A DNA stretch of 64,000 nt from Globisporangium splendens (GCA_006386115.1 VFIW01000007.1:158693-222692), one strand, 5' to 3'. Positions 1 to 11,730 are shown, numbered from the stretch's first letter. Translations and numbers: made by a program. The notes: generated by a model not told the origin, from the sequence alone.

Positions 1-1687
1 GAGCTGATTTCGTTTTCTTTTGCTTGCAATGACGCTGTGGAAGCCTTTTCGATGAGAGCCTCCGCAGCCTGAAGTTTGAGTGACAGCTCATTGACACGAT
101 CCTACACCACGACCATTGACTTTGACTTAGTGCCATCCATTATGAGAGTCTCCCTTTCTTTGCTTACCTTTAGTGTCGCCTGCTCTCGTTCCCATGCTGC
201 TCTCTCTTCTCGCAGTCTATCGTTTTAGCAGCGGCAAAAACAAAAACAGTGTCATCCTCGGATCAAAGGCAGCATCGCGCCACGAAATACCATCCAAGCT
301 TACTTGACTGTGTGCGAGTTGTGACCGTTGAACACCAGCAAGTCTTTCTGTTTCATTTGATCTCGAAGACTCTCGCACTCCGAGGTGAGCTCGAGCAGCT
401 TTGACTGAGACGCGTCCCACTTCGAGCGAAACGATTCGCATTCGTCTTTGAGTTTGGCCATTTGGCCATTTGCCGCGAGAGCGCCTTGTGGTCGAGCTCT
501 AACGTTGCATTCTTTGTCATCTCATCTGCGAGGCGCATGGAGTTCTCTGCTTTCTCGTGGCCAGATTGCTCGTGCACTCTCATAATTTCGTCTCGGACCT
601 CCTGTATCAAAGACAAAAATGCACATCATGTTAGAAATGATGCAGACTATTTGCCAAGTGAACGAGTGCATTCACACAGCACAAACTCACGCGTAGCTCA
701 TTCTGTAGAAGTTTGACCTCAACAGCTGCTGCTTCTTTCTGGTGCTCGAGTTGCCGAATCAATTCAACGTTGTGGGAATCTTGCGCGCATCCTTCCGCTG
801 CCTGGAGCTTCTTCTTTAGATCGTTGATCTTCATTTCGTGCGTTGCATACAGGCAGTCCACTTCATTTCCCTACGCGTAAACGCACCCTATGGTAAGACG
901 CCAAAATATCATTCGCCGTGCATTGCATGGCTGCTTTCGTCCTGAGATCCGCACCTGGTCGATCGTGAACTGCTCGTACTCGGTTTTGAGGATCTCGTAC
1001 TCTCGTCGCATGTTGAATGCAAACTGCCTGTGCTTTTCGATTTTGTCCTGCAGAGTCTCCACTCGCTGCCGGTGCGGACCTTCGAGTTCCTCTTGGATCT
1101 TGAACCGCAGCTGCTCGAGATCCTTTGGCGGCGCGAACTTCTTCTGCAGACTCTCGAACGCGCGGGCTTTCATCTCCAGCTGGCGCTTCCACTTTGCAAT
1201 CAGCTCTTCGTGCTTCTTATCTGACTCGATCTGCACAGGGCATCCTTGTCAGTACGCCTAACAAGCGCAATTCCATTGCAACTCGGTCACATGCTCGGCG
1301 CAAAACAGACAACCAACGCACCTTTTGCTCGGTTTCTTGCATCAACACGAGCTGCAGTTTGTCGCAGCGGTCGTGCAACCGCTTCACTTCATCTTTCAAC
1401 TGGATCAAAATACCAACAGCAAGTGCACCCACTCAGACTCATTCTGCCGCACAAAACAAACGGCACACGCATGCATGCAACGCTGCCATCATGCCAACTG
1501 TTCGTGCCTTGCCGTTGTTGTGCTGCAGTCCGTCTCGCTCGCGCTGCAGCGTCTGGCTGAGCGCCGCAGTCTTCTGCAGGTCCGTGTTGAGCTGCACGAT
1601 CTGGCGCAGCAGGTCGTCGTACCGCGACGGCGCGCTGTTGGCCGCTGCGCCATTCCCGCCGCCAAGGTTGCCGAGCGGATCCATCAT
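1..1687 (-). CDS. CEP83: CEP83-like centrosomal/basal-body coiled-coil protein (3' end beyond window)
   Basis: Seven exons were read on the minus strand: 1687-1499, 1399-1322, 1230-955, 870-691, 601-304, 216-168, and 101 running off the left edge. All junctions have GT donors and AG acceptors with matching phases. The product is heptad-rich coiled coil throughout. The third exon carries the most diagnostic stretch (APPKDLEQLRFKIQEELEG and the following MRREYEILKTEYEQ), which aligns with human CEP83 around its LELLRAQIQQELE region. CEP83 is a distal-appendage protein needed to dock centrioles and basal bodies to membrane, which suits a flagellated zoospore. Odd: an 8-bp tandem duplication at 453-468 throws exon 5 out of frame; ignoring it restores both the coiled coil and the splice phase into the next exon. 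The homology is from remembered family sequence; the coiled-coil character is seen directly. Confidence 0.72.
453..468. repeat. 8-bp tandem duplication breaking the CEP83-like frame
   Basis: The unit TTTGGCCA occurs twice back to back (453-460, 461-468), followed by a partial third copy. It adds 8 bases, so the minus-strand frame shifts inside exon 5. With one unit removed, exon 5 is 290 nt and its end phase fits exon 6 (which reads LREERAAWEREQ); with both units it does not. Confidence 0.8.
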
Positions 1688-1966
1688 GTTGTTGCTGCTG
1701 ATGCAAGTTGTGTCGCGTCGGTTGAAGTGGTGTGGATGCCTCCATGCTACTTCACAACGTTACTTTCTGAAGTGGCACTATTCAGCCAATTTCATAAATT
1801 GATATCAAAACAAGGTGATTTTTCTGTCAAAAAGAGGTAGAGTGATGACACCAATCATCACCACCAACCAAAAAGGTCAAAAGCGAGAGCGTTTGTCGTA
1901 TTGGGAGGCACTGAAACGACACACCAGTCATTCGCGCGGCGAGCAGAGCAGTTGGATAGATAGAGA
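1688..1966. promoter_or_regulatory. Shared divergent promoter region, CEP83-like / NOP2
   Basis: A 279-bp gap lies between two head-to-head start codons. It must hold both 5' untranslated regions and both promoters. No clear core element was recognised. Confidence 0.5.
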
Positions 1967-3871
1967 ATGGCGAAACCACAGAAGCGCAAGTGAGTGTCTG
2001 CTGCTGATGGTTGCGCTGTGTGAGGTCTGTACTGGCGTCTGACGCAATTGTGTGTGTGTGTGCTCTCGTTTGTTGACTCCATTAGGTTGAGCACCCCAGC
2101 GCCTGCGGCTGCCGCGCCAGCAAAGAGCTCCAAGTACGAGAAGGCTGCGGCTAAGCAGAACAGCAGCAAGGCGCAGCTTTTCGAATCCGACGAGGAGGAA
2201 GAGGAAGGAGACGACGACGAAGAGGAGGAGAACGATGAGGAAGAAGAGCAGGACGACGATGACGCAGAAGGATTCTCCGACTCCAACAAGAACTGGCTGA
2301 AACTGAAGAACCGCAATGGCAGCGACGATGACGACGATGACGACGAAGAAAGCGACGATAACGATGAGTTCGAGCTCGATATCGAACGCAAGGCGCGTCT
2401 CCTGGACGAGGAAGAAGCGCTCCAGGCCGAAGAAGCTGACGAGGAAATGCGCCTCAACATTGCCAACAACGAGCCGTACCACTTGCAGGACGACGAAGAA
2501 ATGGACGAAGAGGAGGCTTCCGATCCAGCGGAGATCTACCAGCGTATTAAGGACATCATCGAAGTGCTGGCGCAGTTCAAGGATCGTCGTGAGCCAGGCC
2601 GATCGCGGGTCGACTACGTGGAAACCTTGGCGAAGGACATCTCCAACTATTTCGGATACAACCGCGAACTGATCGATATGTTCATGAAGATGTTTTCTCC
2701 TGCCGAGTGCCTCGAGTTCGTCGAAGCGAACGAACAGCCACGTCCGCTTGTGATCCGTACCAACACGCTCAAGACGAGACGTCGCGATCTTGCACAAGCG
2801 CTGATCCAGCGTGGTGTGAACCTCGACCCGCTCGCCAAGTGGTCGAAGGTCGGTTTGAAGATTTACGACTCGCCAGTCCCAATTGGCGCGACGCCAGAAT
2901 ACCTTGCTGGCCACTACATGCTGCAATCCGCGTCGTCGATCTGTGCCGTCATGGCTCTTGCGCCACAGCTTAATGAACGTGTGTTGGACATGGCGTGTGC
3001 TCCTGGTGGCAAGACCACGTACATTGCGCAACTCATGAAGAACACAGGTACTATTATTGCGAACGACTTGAAGAAACAGCGTTTAAAGGCAACGGTTGCC
3101 AACTTGCATCGTCTGGGAGTGAAGAACACGTCGGTGTCGTGCTACGACGGCCGCAAGGTGCCTTCGCTCTTCAAGGGCTTTGATCGTGTGCTGTTGGATG
3201 CTCCGTGCACTGGTATGGGTGTTATCGCTCGTGATCCGTCTATCAAGACCCAAAAGACCGAAAAGGATGTGCAACGTCTTGCGCACTTACAGAAGGAACT
3301 GCTGCTGGCTGCCATTGATGCGGTCGATGCCAAGTCCAAGACCGGAGGCTACATTTTGTACTCGACGTGCTCCGTGATGGTCGAAGAAAATGAGTCTGTT
3401 GTCGACTACGCGCTGCGCAAGCGTAACGTGAAGCTCGTGGACACGGGTTTGGACCACGGCAAGCCTGGTTTCACTCGCTATCAGCAGCAGCGTTTCCACC
3501 CGTCGGTGAACCTCACCCGACGATTCTACCCTCACGTGCACAATATGGATGGCTTCTACGTTGCCAAGTTCAAGAAATTTGCGAACACGACTCCTGCCGA
3601 GGACGAAGAGAACAAGAAGACCAAGGACGAAGTGGAGGAAGAAGAGGCGAGCATGACCAAGAAGCAGAAGAAGAATGCCGCCAAGGCCATCAAGCAGGCT
3701 GCGGCGGATGTGGATGCCCAGGTCGAGCAAGAAGAAGCCAGTGACGATGACGTGGAGGTGAAGGAAGAGGAAAAAGCCGAGCGTCCAGCGAAGAAGCAAA
3801 AGAAGGACGACAAGAAGAAGAAGCCGTTCAACAAGAAGGGCAACCAGTCGCGCAAACCACGAAAGAATTAG
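1967..3871 (+). CDS. NOP2: NOP2/NSUN1, nucleolar rRNA (cytosine-C5)-methyltransferase
   Basis: Two exons, 1967-1989 and 2086-3871, give 602 residues; the short first exon ends at a GTGAGT donor. Nop2 methylates a cytosine in large-subunit rRNA and is needed for 60S assembly in the nucleolus. The N-terminal third is strongly acidic (long Glu/Asp runs) and the C-terminus is Lys-rich, both typical of nucleolar Nop2. The methyltransferase core shows the SAM-binding motif DMACAPGGKT (about residue 311), the catalytic motif DAPCTGMGV with Cys near 382, and the second conserved cysteine in YSTCSVMVEENE near 436. The RDPSIK segment after the first catalytic motif and the overall length favour NOP2 over other NSUN members. 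The gene stands alone, divergent from the CEP83-like gene. Confidence 0.93.
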
Positions 3872-4647
3872 AGCTAGCGAGTTGCATGGAATTGTTTCTT
3901 TTTTTCCCCTCACTCTTCATCCTTTATTCTCCCCATTGAACAAAACCAATTACACGCACTCGTTTTTGTGGTTGCTTCTGTTTTCGTGCGCATGTGCATG
4001 CGTCAGCTTCACCTCTTTTTTTCTGTCGATAGGAGAGGAGCTGAGCAGTTTCTGCACAGCAGCACCTCACGGTTTTCAACCCAAGTGCACGATTCCAGAC
4101 TGAATGAGGTCAACAAGATCCAGTCGATGTGCTCAGAGGTTCGCTGGATTCCCATTCGACTCTGGTGCATCGCTCGCGCATCGCTCGCGCATCGCTCGCA
4201 CATCTCACGAGAGCAGCATTTTCAGAAGGCAAACGAGCGACTGCAATGCAAACGCTCAAGTGGGTTGAAAAACTAAAGATGAGCTCAACGACCTTCACTC
4301 ACACAAGGTTGCGAGGTTTTCTACGAACCAATCGAGGTTTTACTCCAAAATGGCTATTCAAGCAGCAACTCTTTGACCAACACTCTCATTTGGACAACAA
4401 CTTCCTGATCCCCTCCACTATCGATAATTCCTCACTTGCAGTTCATTCCAGTCACTCATTTCCAAAAACACCAGCGCCCTCACAAGGCACTCAACAAAAC
4501 AGACTGTCAACCCAGCAAGACGCAAATGGTAGCTAAACTCACAAATATGACAACCTAGAACAAAAGATCGAGTTGAGGAGATTGACACTTGTACATCCGC
4601 AGTTGGCACAGAGGTTCATACAGTGTAGTCGTGCTCATGACACGAAC
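3872..4647. other. Intergenic between NOP2 and the tandem array
   Basis: No credible gene was seen; open frames here are short and lack family features. The stretch contains a pyrimidine-rich 3' flank of NOP2 and a small 9-bp repeat (CGCATCGCT, about four copies, 4169-4204). Confidence 0.6.
4169..4204. repeat. Short 9-bp tandem repeat
   Basis: The unit GCATCGCTC is repeated about four times, with the last copy altered at one or two bases. It lies just upstream of the large 375-bp array but shares no obvious sequence with it. Confidence 0.75.
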
Positions 4648-7600
4648 CAGTGCTGCTGCGTCGGTCGAACCAAACCCAATCCCCTGTTGTTTGTGATCGC
4701 GTGTCCAGCCAGCAGCCTCCAAGACAGCCAACAGCAATCTCCCGTCTCTCATTACCATCAATAACGAACAACGAACTCAAGTGCTGTCTGTCGAGGTCGC
4801 TCGGCTCCGCGTGTGTCGCTGCGAAGCGAAAAACAACACACTGCAACTCCAGAATCTCCAAAAGTGACATCCTGGTTTGCGCGTCCAGGCGACAAAGGTC
4901 TTCGGTCCGAGTTGCCTGTATGTGTGAGCTTCCCCGGTCGGTCGATGCGTGGATGCGGTGCAGTGGTGCTGCTGGTGCCAAACAGAGTGTTCTCGGGTGC
5001 TCTGTGCGTTGCTAGCGTGCGTCTGTGCTGCTGCGTCGATCGAACCAAACCCAATCCCCTGTTGTTTGTGATCGCGTGTCCAGCCAGCAGCCTCCAAGAC
5101 AGCCAACAGCAATCTCCCGTCTCTCATTACCATCAATAACGAACAACGAACTCAAGTGCTGTCTGTCGAGGTCGCTCGGCTCCGCGTGTGTCGCTGCGAA
5201 GCGAAAAACAACACACTGCAACTCCAGAATCTCCAAAAGTGACATCCTGGTTTGCGCGTCCAGGCGACAAAGGTCTTCGGTCCGAGTTGCCTGTATGTGT
5301 GAGCTTCCCCGGTCGGTCGATGCGTGGATGCGGTGCAGTGGTGCTGCTGGTGCAAACGAGTGTTCTGCGGTGCTCTGTGCGTTGCTAGCGTGCGTCTGTG
5401 CTGCTGCGTCTGATCGACCAAACCCAATCAAACCCTGTTGTTTGTGATCGCGTGTCCAGCCAGCAGCCGCCAAGACCAGCCAACAGCATCTCCCGTCTCT
5501 CATATACCATCAATAACGAACAACGACTCAAGTGCTTGCTGTCGAGGTCGCTCGTCTCCGCGTGTCGCTGCGACGCTAAACCAACACCCTGCAACATCCA
5601 GAAATCTCCAAAAGTGACATCCTGTTTTGCGCGTCCAGGCACAAAGGTCTTCGGTCCGAGTTAGCCTGTAAGGTGTGGATCTTCCCCGGTCCGGTCGATG
5701 CGTGGATCGGTGCAGTTGTGGCTGCTGGTGCCAACAGAGTGTTTCTCGGGTGCTCTGTGCGTTCTAGCGTGCGTCTTCTGCTGCGTCGTATCGAACCAAA
5801 CCAATCCCCTGTTTGTTTTTTTATCGCGTGTCCAAGCAGCACCTCCAAGAAAGCCCACACATCTCCCTCTCCATTACCATCATAACAACAACGAATCAAG
5901 TGCTGTCTGTCGAGGTCGCCCTCGGCTCCGCGGTGTCCGCTGCGAGCGAAAAACAACACACTTGCACTCGCCGAATCTCCAAACGTGACATCCTGGTTTG
6001 CTGCGTCCAGGCGACAAAGTCTTCGTCCGAGTTGCCTGTATGTGTGAGCTTCCCCGGTCGTCGATGCGTGGATTGCGTGCAGTGGTGCTGCTTGTGCCAC
6101 AACAGAGTGTTTCTCGGATGCTCTGTGCTTTGCTAGCGTGCGTCTGTCTGCTGCGTCGTATCGAACACACCCAATCCCCGTGTTTTTTGTCGCGTGTCCA
6201 CCATCAGCCTCCAAGACAGCCACAGCAATCTCCCGTCTCATCTTACATCATTAACGACACGACCTCACGTGCTGTCTGTCGAGGTCGCTCGGCTCGGTGT
6301 GCCGCTGCGAAGCGAAAAACACCACCGCAACTCAAAATCTCCACAGAAGTGACATCCTGGTTATGCGCGTTCCAGGCGACCAAGTTCTTGGTCGAGTTGC
6401 CTGTATGTGTGACCTTTCCTCCCCGGTCCGGTCGATGCTTGGATTGCTGTGCATTGGTGCTGCCTGGTGCCCAACAGAGTGTTTCTCGGGTGCTCTGTTC
6501 GTTGCTAGCGTGCGTCTGTGCTGCTACTGCGTCGATCGAACCAAACCCAAACCCATCTCCCTGTTGTTTGTGATCGCGTGTCCACAGCAGGCCTCCAAGA
6601 CAGCCAACAGCAATCTCCCGTCTCTCATTACCATCAATACGAACACTAACTCAAGTGCTGTTCTGTCGAGGTCGCTCGGTCCGCGTGTGTCGCTGCGAAT
6701 CGAAAAACAACACACTGCACTCCAGACTCCAAAAGTGGACTCCTGGTTTTGCGCGTCCAGGCGACAAAGTTCTTCGGTCCGATTTGCCTGTATGTGTGAG
6801 CTTCCCCGGTCGGTCGATGCGTGGATGCGGTGCAGTGGTGCTGCTGGTGCCAAACAGAGTGTTCTCGGGTGCTCTGTGTGTTGCTGGCGTGCGTCTGTGC
6901 TGCTGCGTCGGCCGAACCAAACCCAATCCCCCGTTGTTTGTGATCGCGTGTCCAGCCAGCAGCCTCCAAGACAGCCGACAGCAATCTCCCGTCTCTCATT
7001 ATCATCAATAACGAACAACGAACTCAAGTGCTGTCTGTCGAGGTCGCTCGGCTCCGCGTGTGTCGCTGCAAAGCGAAAAACAACACACTGCAACTCCAGA
7101 ATCTCCAAAAGTGACATCTTGGTTTGCGCGTCCAGGCGACAAAGGTCTTCGGTCCGAGTTGTCTGTATGTGTGAGCTTCCCCGGTCGGTCGATGCGTGGA
7201 TGCGGTGCAGTGGTGCTGCTGGTGCCAAACAGAGTGTTCTCGGGTGCTCTGTGCGTTGCTAGCGTGCGTCTGTGCTGCTGCGTCGATCGAACCAAACCCA
7301 ATCCCCTGTTGTTTGTGATCGCGTGTCCAGCCAGCAGCCTCCAAGACAGCCAACAGCAATCTCCCGTCTCTCATTACCATCAATAACGAACAACGAACTC
7401 AAGTGCTGTCTGTCGAGGTCGCTCGGCTCCGCGTGTGCCGCTGCGAAGCGAAAAACAACACACTGCAACTCCAGAATCTCCAAAAGTGACATCCTGGTTT
7501 GCGCGTCCAGGCGACAAAGGTCTTCGGTCCGAGTTGCCTGTATGTGTGAGCTTCCCCGGTCGGTCGATGCGTGGATGCGGTGCAGTGGTGCTGCTGGTGC

Positions 7601-8585
7601 CAAACAGAGTGTTCTCGGGTGCTCTGTGCGTTGCTAGCGTGCGTCTGTGCTGCTGCGTCGATCGAACCAAACCCAATCCCCTGTTGTTTGTGATCGCGTG
7701 TCCAGCCAGCAGCCTCCAAGACAGCCAACAGCAATCTCCCGTCTCTCATTACCATCAATAACGAACAACGAACTCAAGTGCTGTCTGTCGAGGTCGCTCG
7801 GCTCCGCGTGTGTCGCTGCGAAGCGAAAAACAACACACTGCAACTCCAGAATCTCCAAAAGTGACATCCTGGTTTGCGCGTCCAGGCGACAAAGGTCTTC
7901 GGTCCGAGTTGCCTGTATGTGTGAGCTTCCCCGGTCGGTCGATGCGTGGATGCGGTGCAGTGGTGCTGCTGGTGCCAAACAGAGTGTTCTCGGGTGCTCT
8001 GTGCGTTGCTAGCGTGCGTCTGTGCTGCTGCGTCGATCGAACCAAACCCAATCCCCTGTTGTTTGTGATCGCGTGTCCAGCCAGCAGCCTCCAAGACAGC
8101 CAACAGCAATCTCCCGTCTCTCATTACCATCAATAACGAACAACGAACTCAAGTGCTGTCTGTCGAGGTCGCTCGGCTCCGCGTGTGCCGCTGCGAAGCG
8201 AAAAACAACACACTGCAACTCCAGAATCTCCAAAAGTGACATCCTGGTTTGCGCGTCCAGGCGACAAAGGTCTTCGGTCCGAGTTGCCTGTATGTGTGAG
8301 CTTCCCCGGTCGGTCGATGCGTGGATGCGGTGCAGTGGTGCTGCTGGTGCCAAACAGAGTGTTCTCGGGTGCTCTGTGCGTTGCTAGCGTGCGTCTGTGC
8401 TGCTGCGTCGATCGAACCAAACCCAATCCCCTGTTGTTTGTGATCGCGTGTCCAGCCAGCAGCCTCCAAGACAGCCAACAGCAATCTCCCGTCTCTCATT
8501 ACCATCAATAACGAACAACGAACTCAAGTGCTGTCTGTCGAGGTCGCTCGGCTCCGCGTGTGTCGCTGCGAAGTGAAAATTAACA
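4648..8585. repeat. Tandem satellite array, 375-bp unit, about 10.5 copies
   Basis: The same landmarks recur every 375 bp: GTGCTGCTGCGTCGATCG at about 4648, 5023, 7270, 7645, 8020 and 8395, and CTCCAGAATCTCCAAAAG in between. Copies at 4648-5390 and 6650-8585 are nearly identical. Copies at 5390-6650 keep the period only approximately because of indels. The array starts abruptly in the shared GTGCTGCTGCG string and ends near 8585, inside a unit. 375 is a multiple of three, so every clean copy repeats the same open frames (about 90-120 codons on both strands), but each frame meets a stop in every unit and nothing looks like a protein. No tRNA, 5S or snRNA structure was recognised in the unit. 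Confidence 0.95.
5390..6650. repeat. Indel-rich copies inside the 375-bp array
   Basis: About three and a half units here are recognisably the same sequence but carry dozens of scattered one- or two-base insertions and deletions and few substitutions, unlike the near-perfect flanking copies. The pattern resembles uncorrected long-read error over a collapsed or poorly polished repeat; true divergence is the alternative. Confidence 0.7.
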
Positions 8586-9774
8586 ATGCTGTTGTACTTG
8601 CCAGGAGACGACAAATTTGAAGTATTTTTTTCGGGAATCTTTGTCTTCTTGGTGCCTTTTGACATGTTGATGTGATCGAGCTTTCGGCGTGATGTGTTGC
8701 AGGTGTTTGCTCAAAATGAGAGGTATTGCGTCTCTTATTTAGACTCCTCGCTGATAGAGAATTCTGCGTGCGTTTTCTCTTCATGACATGCTGAGCCGTG
8801 CTCATGTATTTATTTGACCATCTGTTGTGTCTGCAACGTTGCATTGCCCACTGATCTAGCTGCACGCTCTGGTACAACAACTTGAGGTGCATTCATCTTT
8901 TAACGAGTGAGAGTTCTATAGCTTCTCACGTAAAGCTACTCGGTTCACATCGGTGCGTACGAGGTGACTCTCGGCATACTGGTGGGTTGTCGCAACTATT
9001 TCTTTACGCGATCGTTAATAGAGCAGTCTGCAAGCTGCTTCTCGTCGCGGCTCTGGTCTCCTTTGCTCGTGCCGGCGTCATATTTTTGGGATTTTTTCAT
9101 GAACGAATCGGTGGATTCGAGGGAGAAAAAAGAATAGCGATCGCTCACTACTCCTGTGAGCGACAAAGATCTTGTTTGCGTTGCCGTTTAAACCAATTGC
9201 AGTAAATCTCAACAGTGGTCATTGCACGGCCGCTCCATGGCGACGCACTTGCACCTGGTGACAACTGCTTCGACAACATGTGACCATCACTCTTTGAAAG
9301 ATCGCTCGGCGCGTCACGCTTGCCGTCAGGAGCCATGGCGCGTCACATCCTTTTGGTCGCGTGTGGACCACCGAGGTCGTTCTTGTGGTGTCCAGCAACG
9401 CGCTCTCTTTCCACCAATCAAAATCGTGTACCTTTATTTTCAACCAGTCCCTGCGCACCGTGAAACTCCCAATCACAAGAAAGTTGCGCGAACACATTTT
9501 TCACGAGTTTGCGCAACCGGGTCACTCGCCACCTGGTTTGCTTCTATTTACCCAGACCCACGGGTTACAACCCAAACCCGACCCGTCACTTGTTTTGTCC
9601 AAATCATAGGCGTTCACTATGTGAACTCATTCCGGCGGCGTGGCAGGTCGACGGGTTCTGCCACACTGACACAGTTGTCAAAAACCCACGTGCGCTCCTC
9701 GCTCTTCTAGAGGCGCACCTCACCACCTAAAGCTGCGCAAACGCAGCTCCATATCTGGATTCGCTCGCTCGACC
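8586..9774. other. Intergenic, array to acetolactate synthase
   Basis: About 1.2 kb without a supportable gene. Open frames up to about 120 codons at 8524-8892 (minus) and 8882-9205 (plus) have no recognisable domain, and the first overlaps the repeat array. From 9540 to 9660 the sequence has several ACCCG/ACCCA motifs (for example ACCCAAACCCGACCCGTCAC), also seen in other promoters of this window. Confidence 0.55.
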
Positions 9775-11184
9775 ATGCTGCGTGGCCGCCAACTCTCTCG
9801 CGCACTGCGCGCCGCCGCCGCCTCCCGCCGCGTCGCTCCCGACGCCGTGGCCAAGCGCGTGCTGCAGGCCGCCTCGACCTCGCTTTTCGCACCCAACGGC
9901 GCCGCGCAGACGCGCGCTCTCTCGATCCAAGACCATGCCGACAAGGTCAAGCGCACGCCCAAGATGACGGACGAGTTCATCGGCAAGACGGGCGCCGAGA
10001 TCTTCCACGAGACGCTCGCGGATCTGGGCGTCGACGTCGTGTTCGGATACCCTGGCGGCGCGATCCTGCCGGTGTTTGACGCGATTCACGAGAGCGACAA
10101 GTTCGATTTCATCCTCACGCGCCACGAACAGAACGCTGGGCACATGGCGCAGGGTTACGCGCGCGCCACGGGCAAGCCCGGTGTCGTGCTCGTGACCTCA
10201 GGTCCTGGTGCCACGAACACCGTCACGCCGTTGCAAGACGCGCTCATGGACGGTACGCCGATGGTCGTATTCAGTGGCCAAGTCGCCACCGCTGTGCTGG
10301 GCAGCGATGCGTTCCAAGAAGCCGATATCCTCGGCATCACGCGCCCGTGCACCAAGTGGAACGTGCAAGTGCGCAACGTGAAGGACCTCGCGCGCAACAT
10401 CCGCGAAGCGTTCCACATCGCGACGACCGGTCGTCCGGGTCCTGTGCTCGTGGATCTGCCAAAGGATATCACGGCAGGTCTGTGCAAGACGCCCGTGACG
10501 ACGGAGCCGCAATTGCTCGGGTACTACGGCCAGACCAAGACGCCTGGCAACCGCGTGGACCAAGAAGCGAACTTGGCTAAGGCCATTGAGATGATCAACA
10601 AGGCCAAGAAGCCGGTGATTTACTCAGGCGCTGGTTGCAACCACGCATCCGAAGAGCTCCGTGCGCTTGCTCGCCAGGGCAACATCCCCGTCACGACGTC
10701 GCTCCAGGGCATGGGCTCGTTTGACGAGCGCGATCCGTTGAGTCTGCACATGCTCGGCATGCACGGGTCCGTGTACGCGAACAAGGCGATCCAGGACGCC
10801 GATGTGATCATCGCGATTGGTGCGCGTTTCGATGACCGTGTGACTGGCCGCGTGGCAGATTTCGCGCCGGAGGCCAGACGCGCGGCCGCTGAAGGCCGTG
10901 GTGGCATCATCCACTTCGAGATCTCGGGCAAGCAGGTGGGAAAGATCGTGACGCCGCAAGTGGCAGTCGTCGGCGACACCAAGTACAACTTGCAGCAGAT
11001 CCTGCCGAAGATCGAGAGCAAGCCGCGCACCGAATGGCACAAGAAGCTGCAGGGCTGGAAGGCGCGCTACCCGTTCCGCTACCGTCCGTCGGCGCCTGGT
11101 GCGCCAATGAAGGCGCAGCGCGTGATCGAGGAGTTGTACACACAGACCAAGGGTCGCGACGACGTGATCATCTCGACGGGCGTC

Positions 11185-11217
<33 letters not shown>

Positions 11218-11730
11218 CGATGGTCAAGACCGAACTCGATCATCACGTCGGGCGGTCTCGGAACGATGGGCTTTGGTCTGCCGGCGGCGATCGGCGCCAA
11301 GGTCGCGAAGCCTGACGCGCTCGTCGTGGACATTGACGGCGATGCGAGTTTCGCGATGACGCTGACGGAGATGGCGACCGCGGCACAGTACGGCATCGGT
11401 GTCAAGGTGATGATCCTGAACAACGACTTCCAGGGCATGGTCAAGCAGTGGCAGGACCTGTTCTACGAGGAGCGGTACTCGGGGACGCCAATGAAGAACC
11501 CGGACTTCGTCAAGTTTGCCGAGTCGATGCACTGCCAGGGACTGCGGTGCTCGGAGGAGAGCGAGCTGGAGGAGACGATGGCCAAGTTCCTGGCGGCCGA
11601 CGGTCCGATCATCGGCGAGTTCCTCGTCGAGAAGCACGAGCACTGCTACCCGATGGTCGGTGCAGGACGCGCGTTAGATGAAATGATTATTGGCGACTTT
11701 GACGATTGCCCACCGACGACGTCGGTCTAG
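9775..11730 (+). CDS. ILV2: Acetolactate synthase, catalytic subunit (mitochondrial)
   Basis: Intronless, 651 residues, with a good ACCATG start. The enzyme is thiamine-diphosphate- and FAD-dependent, condenses two pyruvates (or pyruvate and 2-ketobutyrate), and starts branched-chain amino-acid synthesis. The first 35-50 residues are rich in Arg, Ala and Ser and lack acids early on, as in a mitochondrial presequence. The core shows GYPGGAILPVFDAI, the catalytic Glu118 in RHEQNAGHM, the TSGPGATN motif, and the ThDP site DIDGDASF (near 520) ending in ILNN. Tryptophan is kept in MVKQWQDLFY (plant W574 position). Odd: the residue equivalent to plant Pro197 is Ala171 (GQVATAVLG). Length and motifs match fungal Ilv2. 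No regulatory subunit is nearby. Confidence 0.96.

Noticed and set aside
5020..5045. tRNA-like B-box string (GGTTCGATCGA on the minus strand) in each repeat unit
   Set aside because: No A box, no cloverleaf and no anticodon arm could be drawn, so it is not a tRNA gene.
4777..8511. Repeated open frames of 90-120 codons on both strands of the 375-bp array
   Set aside because: They exist only because 375 is a multiple of three and the unit has few stops; each frame ends in every unit, and the degenerate copies do not preserve any frame.
8524..9205. Open frames after the array (122 codons minus, 107 codons plus)
   Set aside because: One overlaps the array, neither has a recognisable domain, codon bias or good start context.
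9727..11643. Antisense frames of 120-190 codons opposite acetolactate synthase
   Set aside because: The sense frame is a complete conserved enzyme; the antisense translations show no family features.
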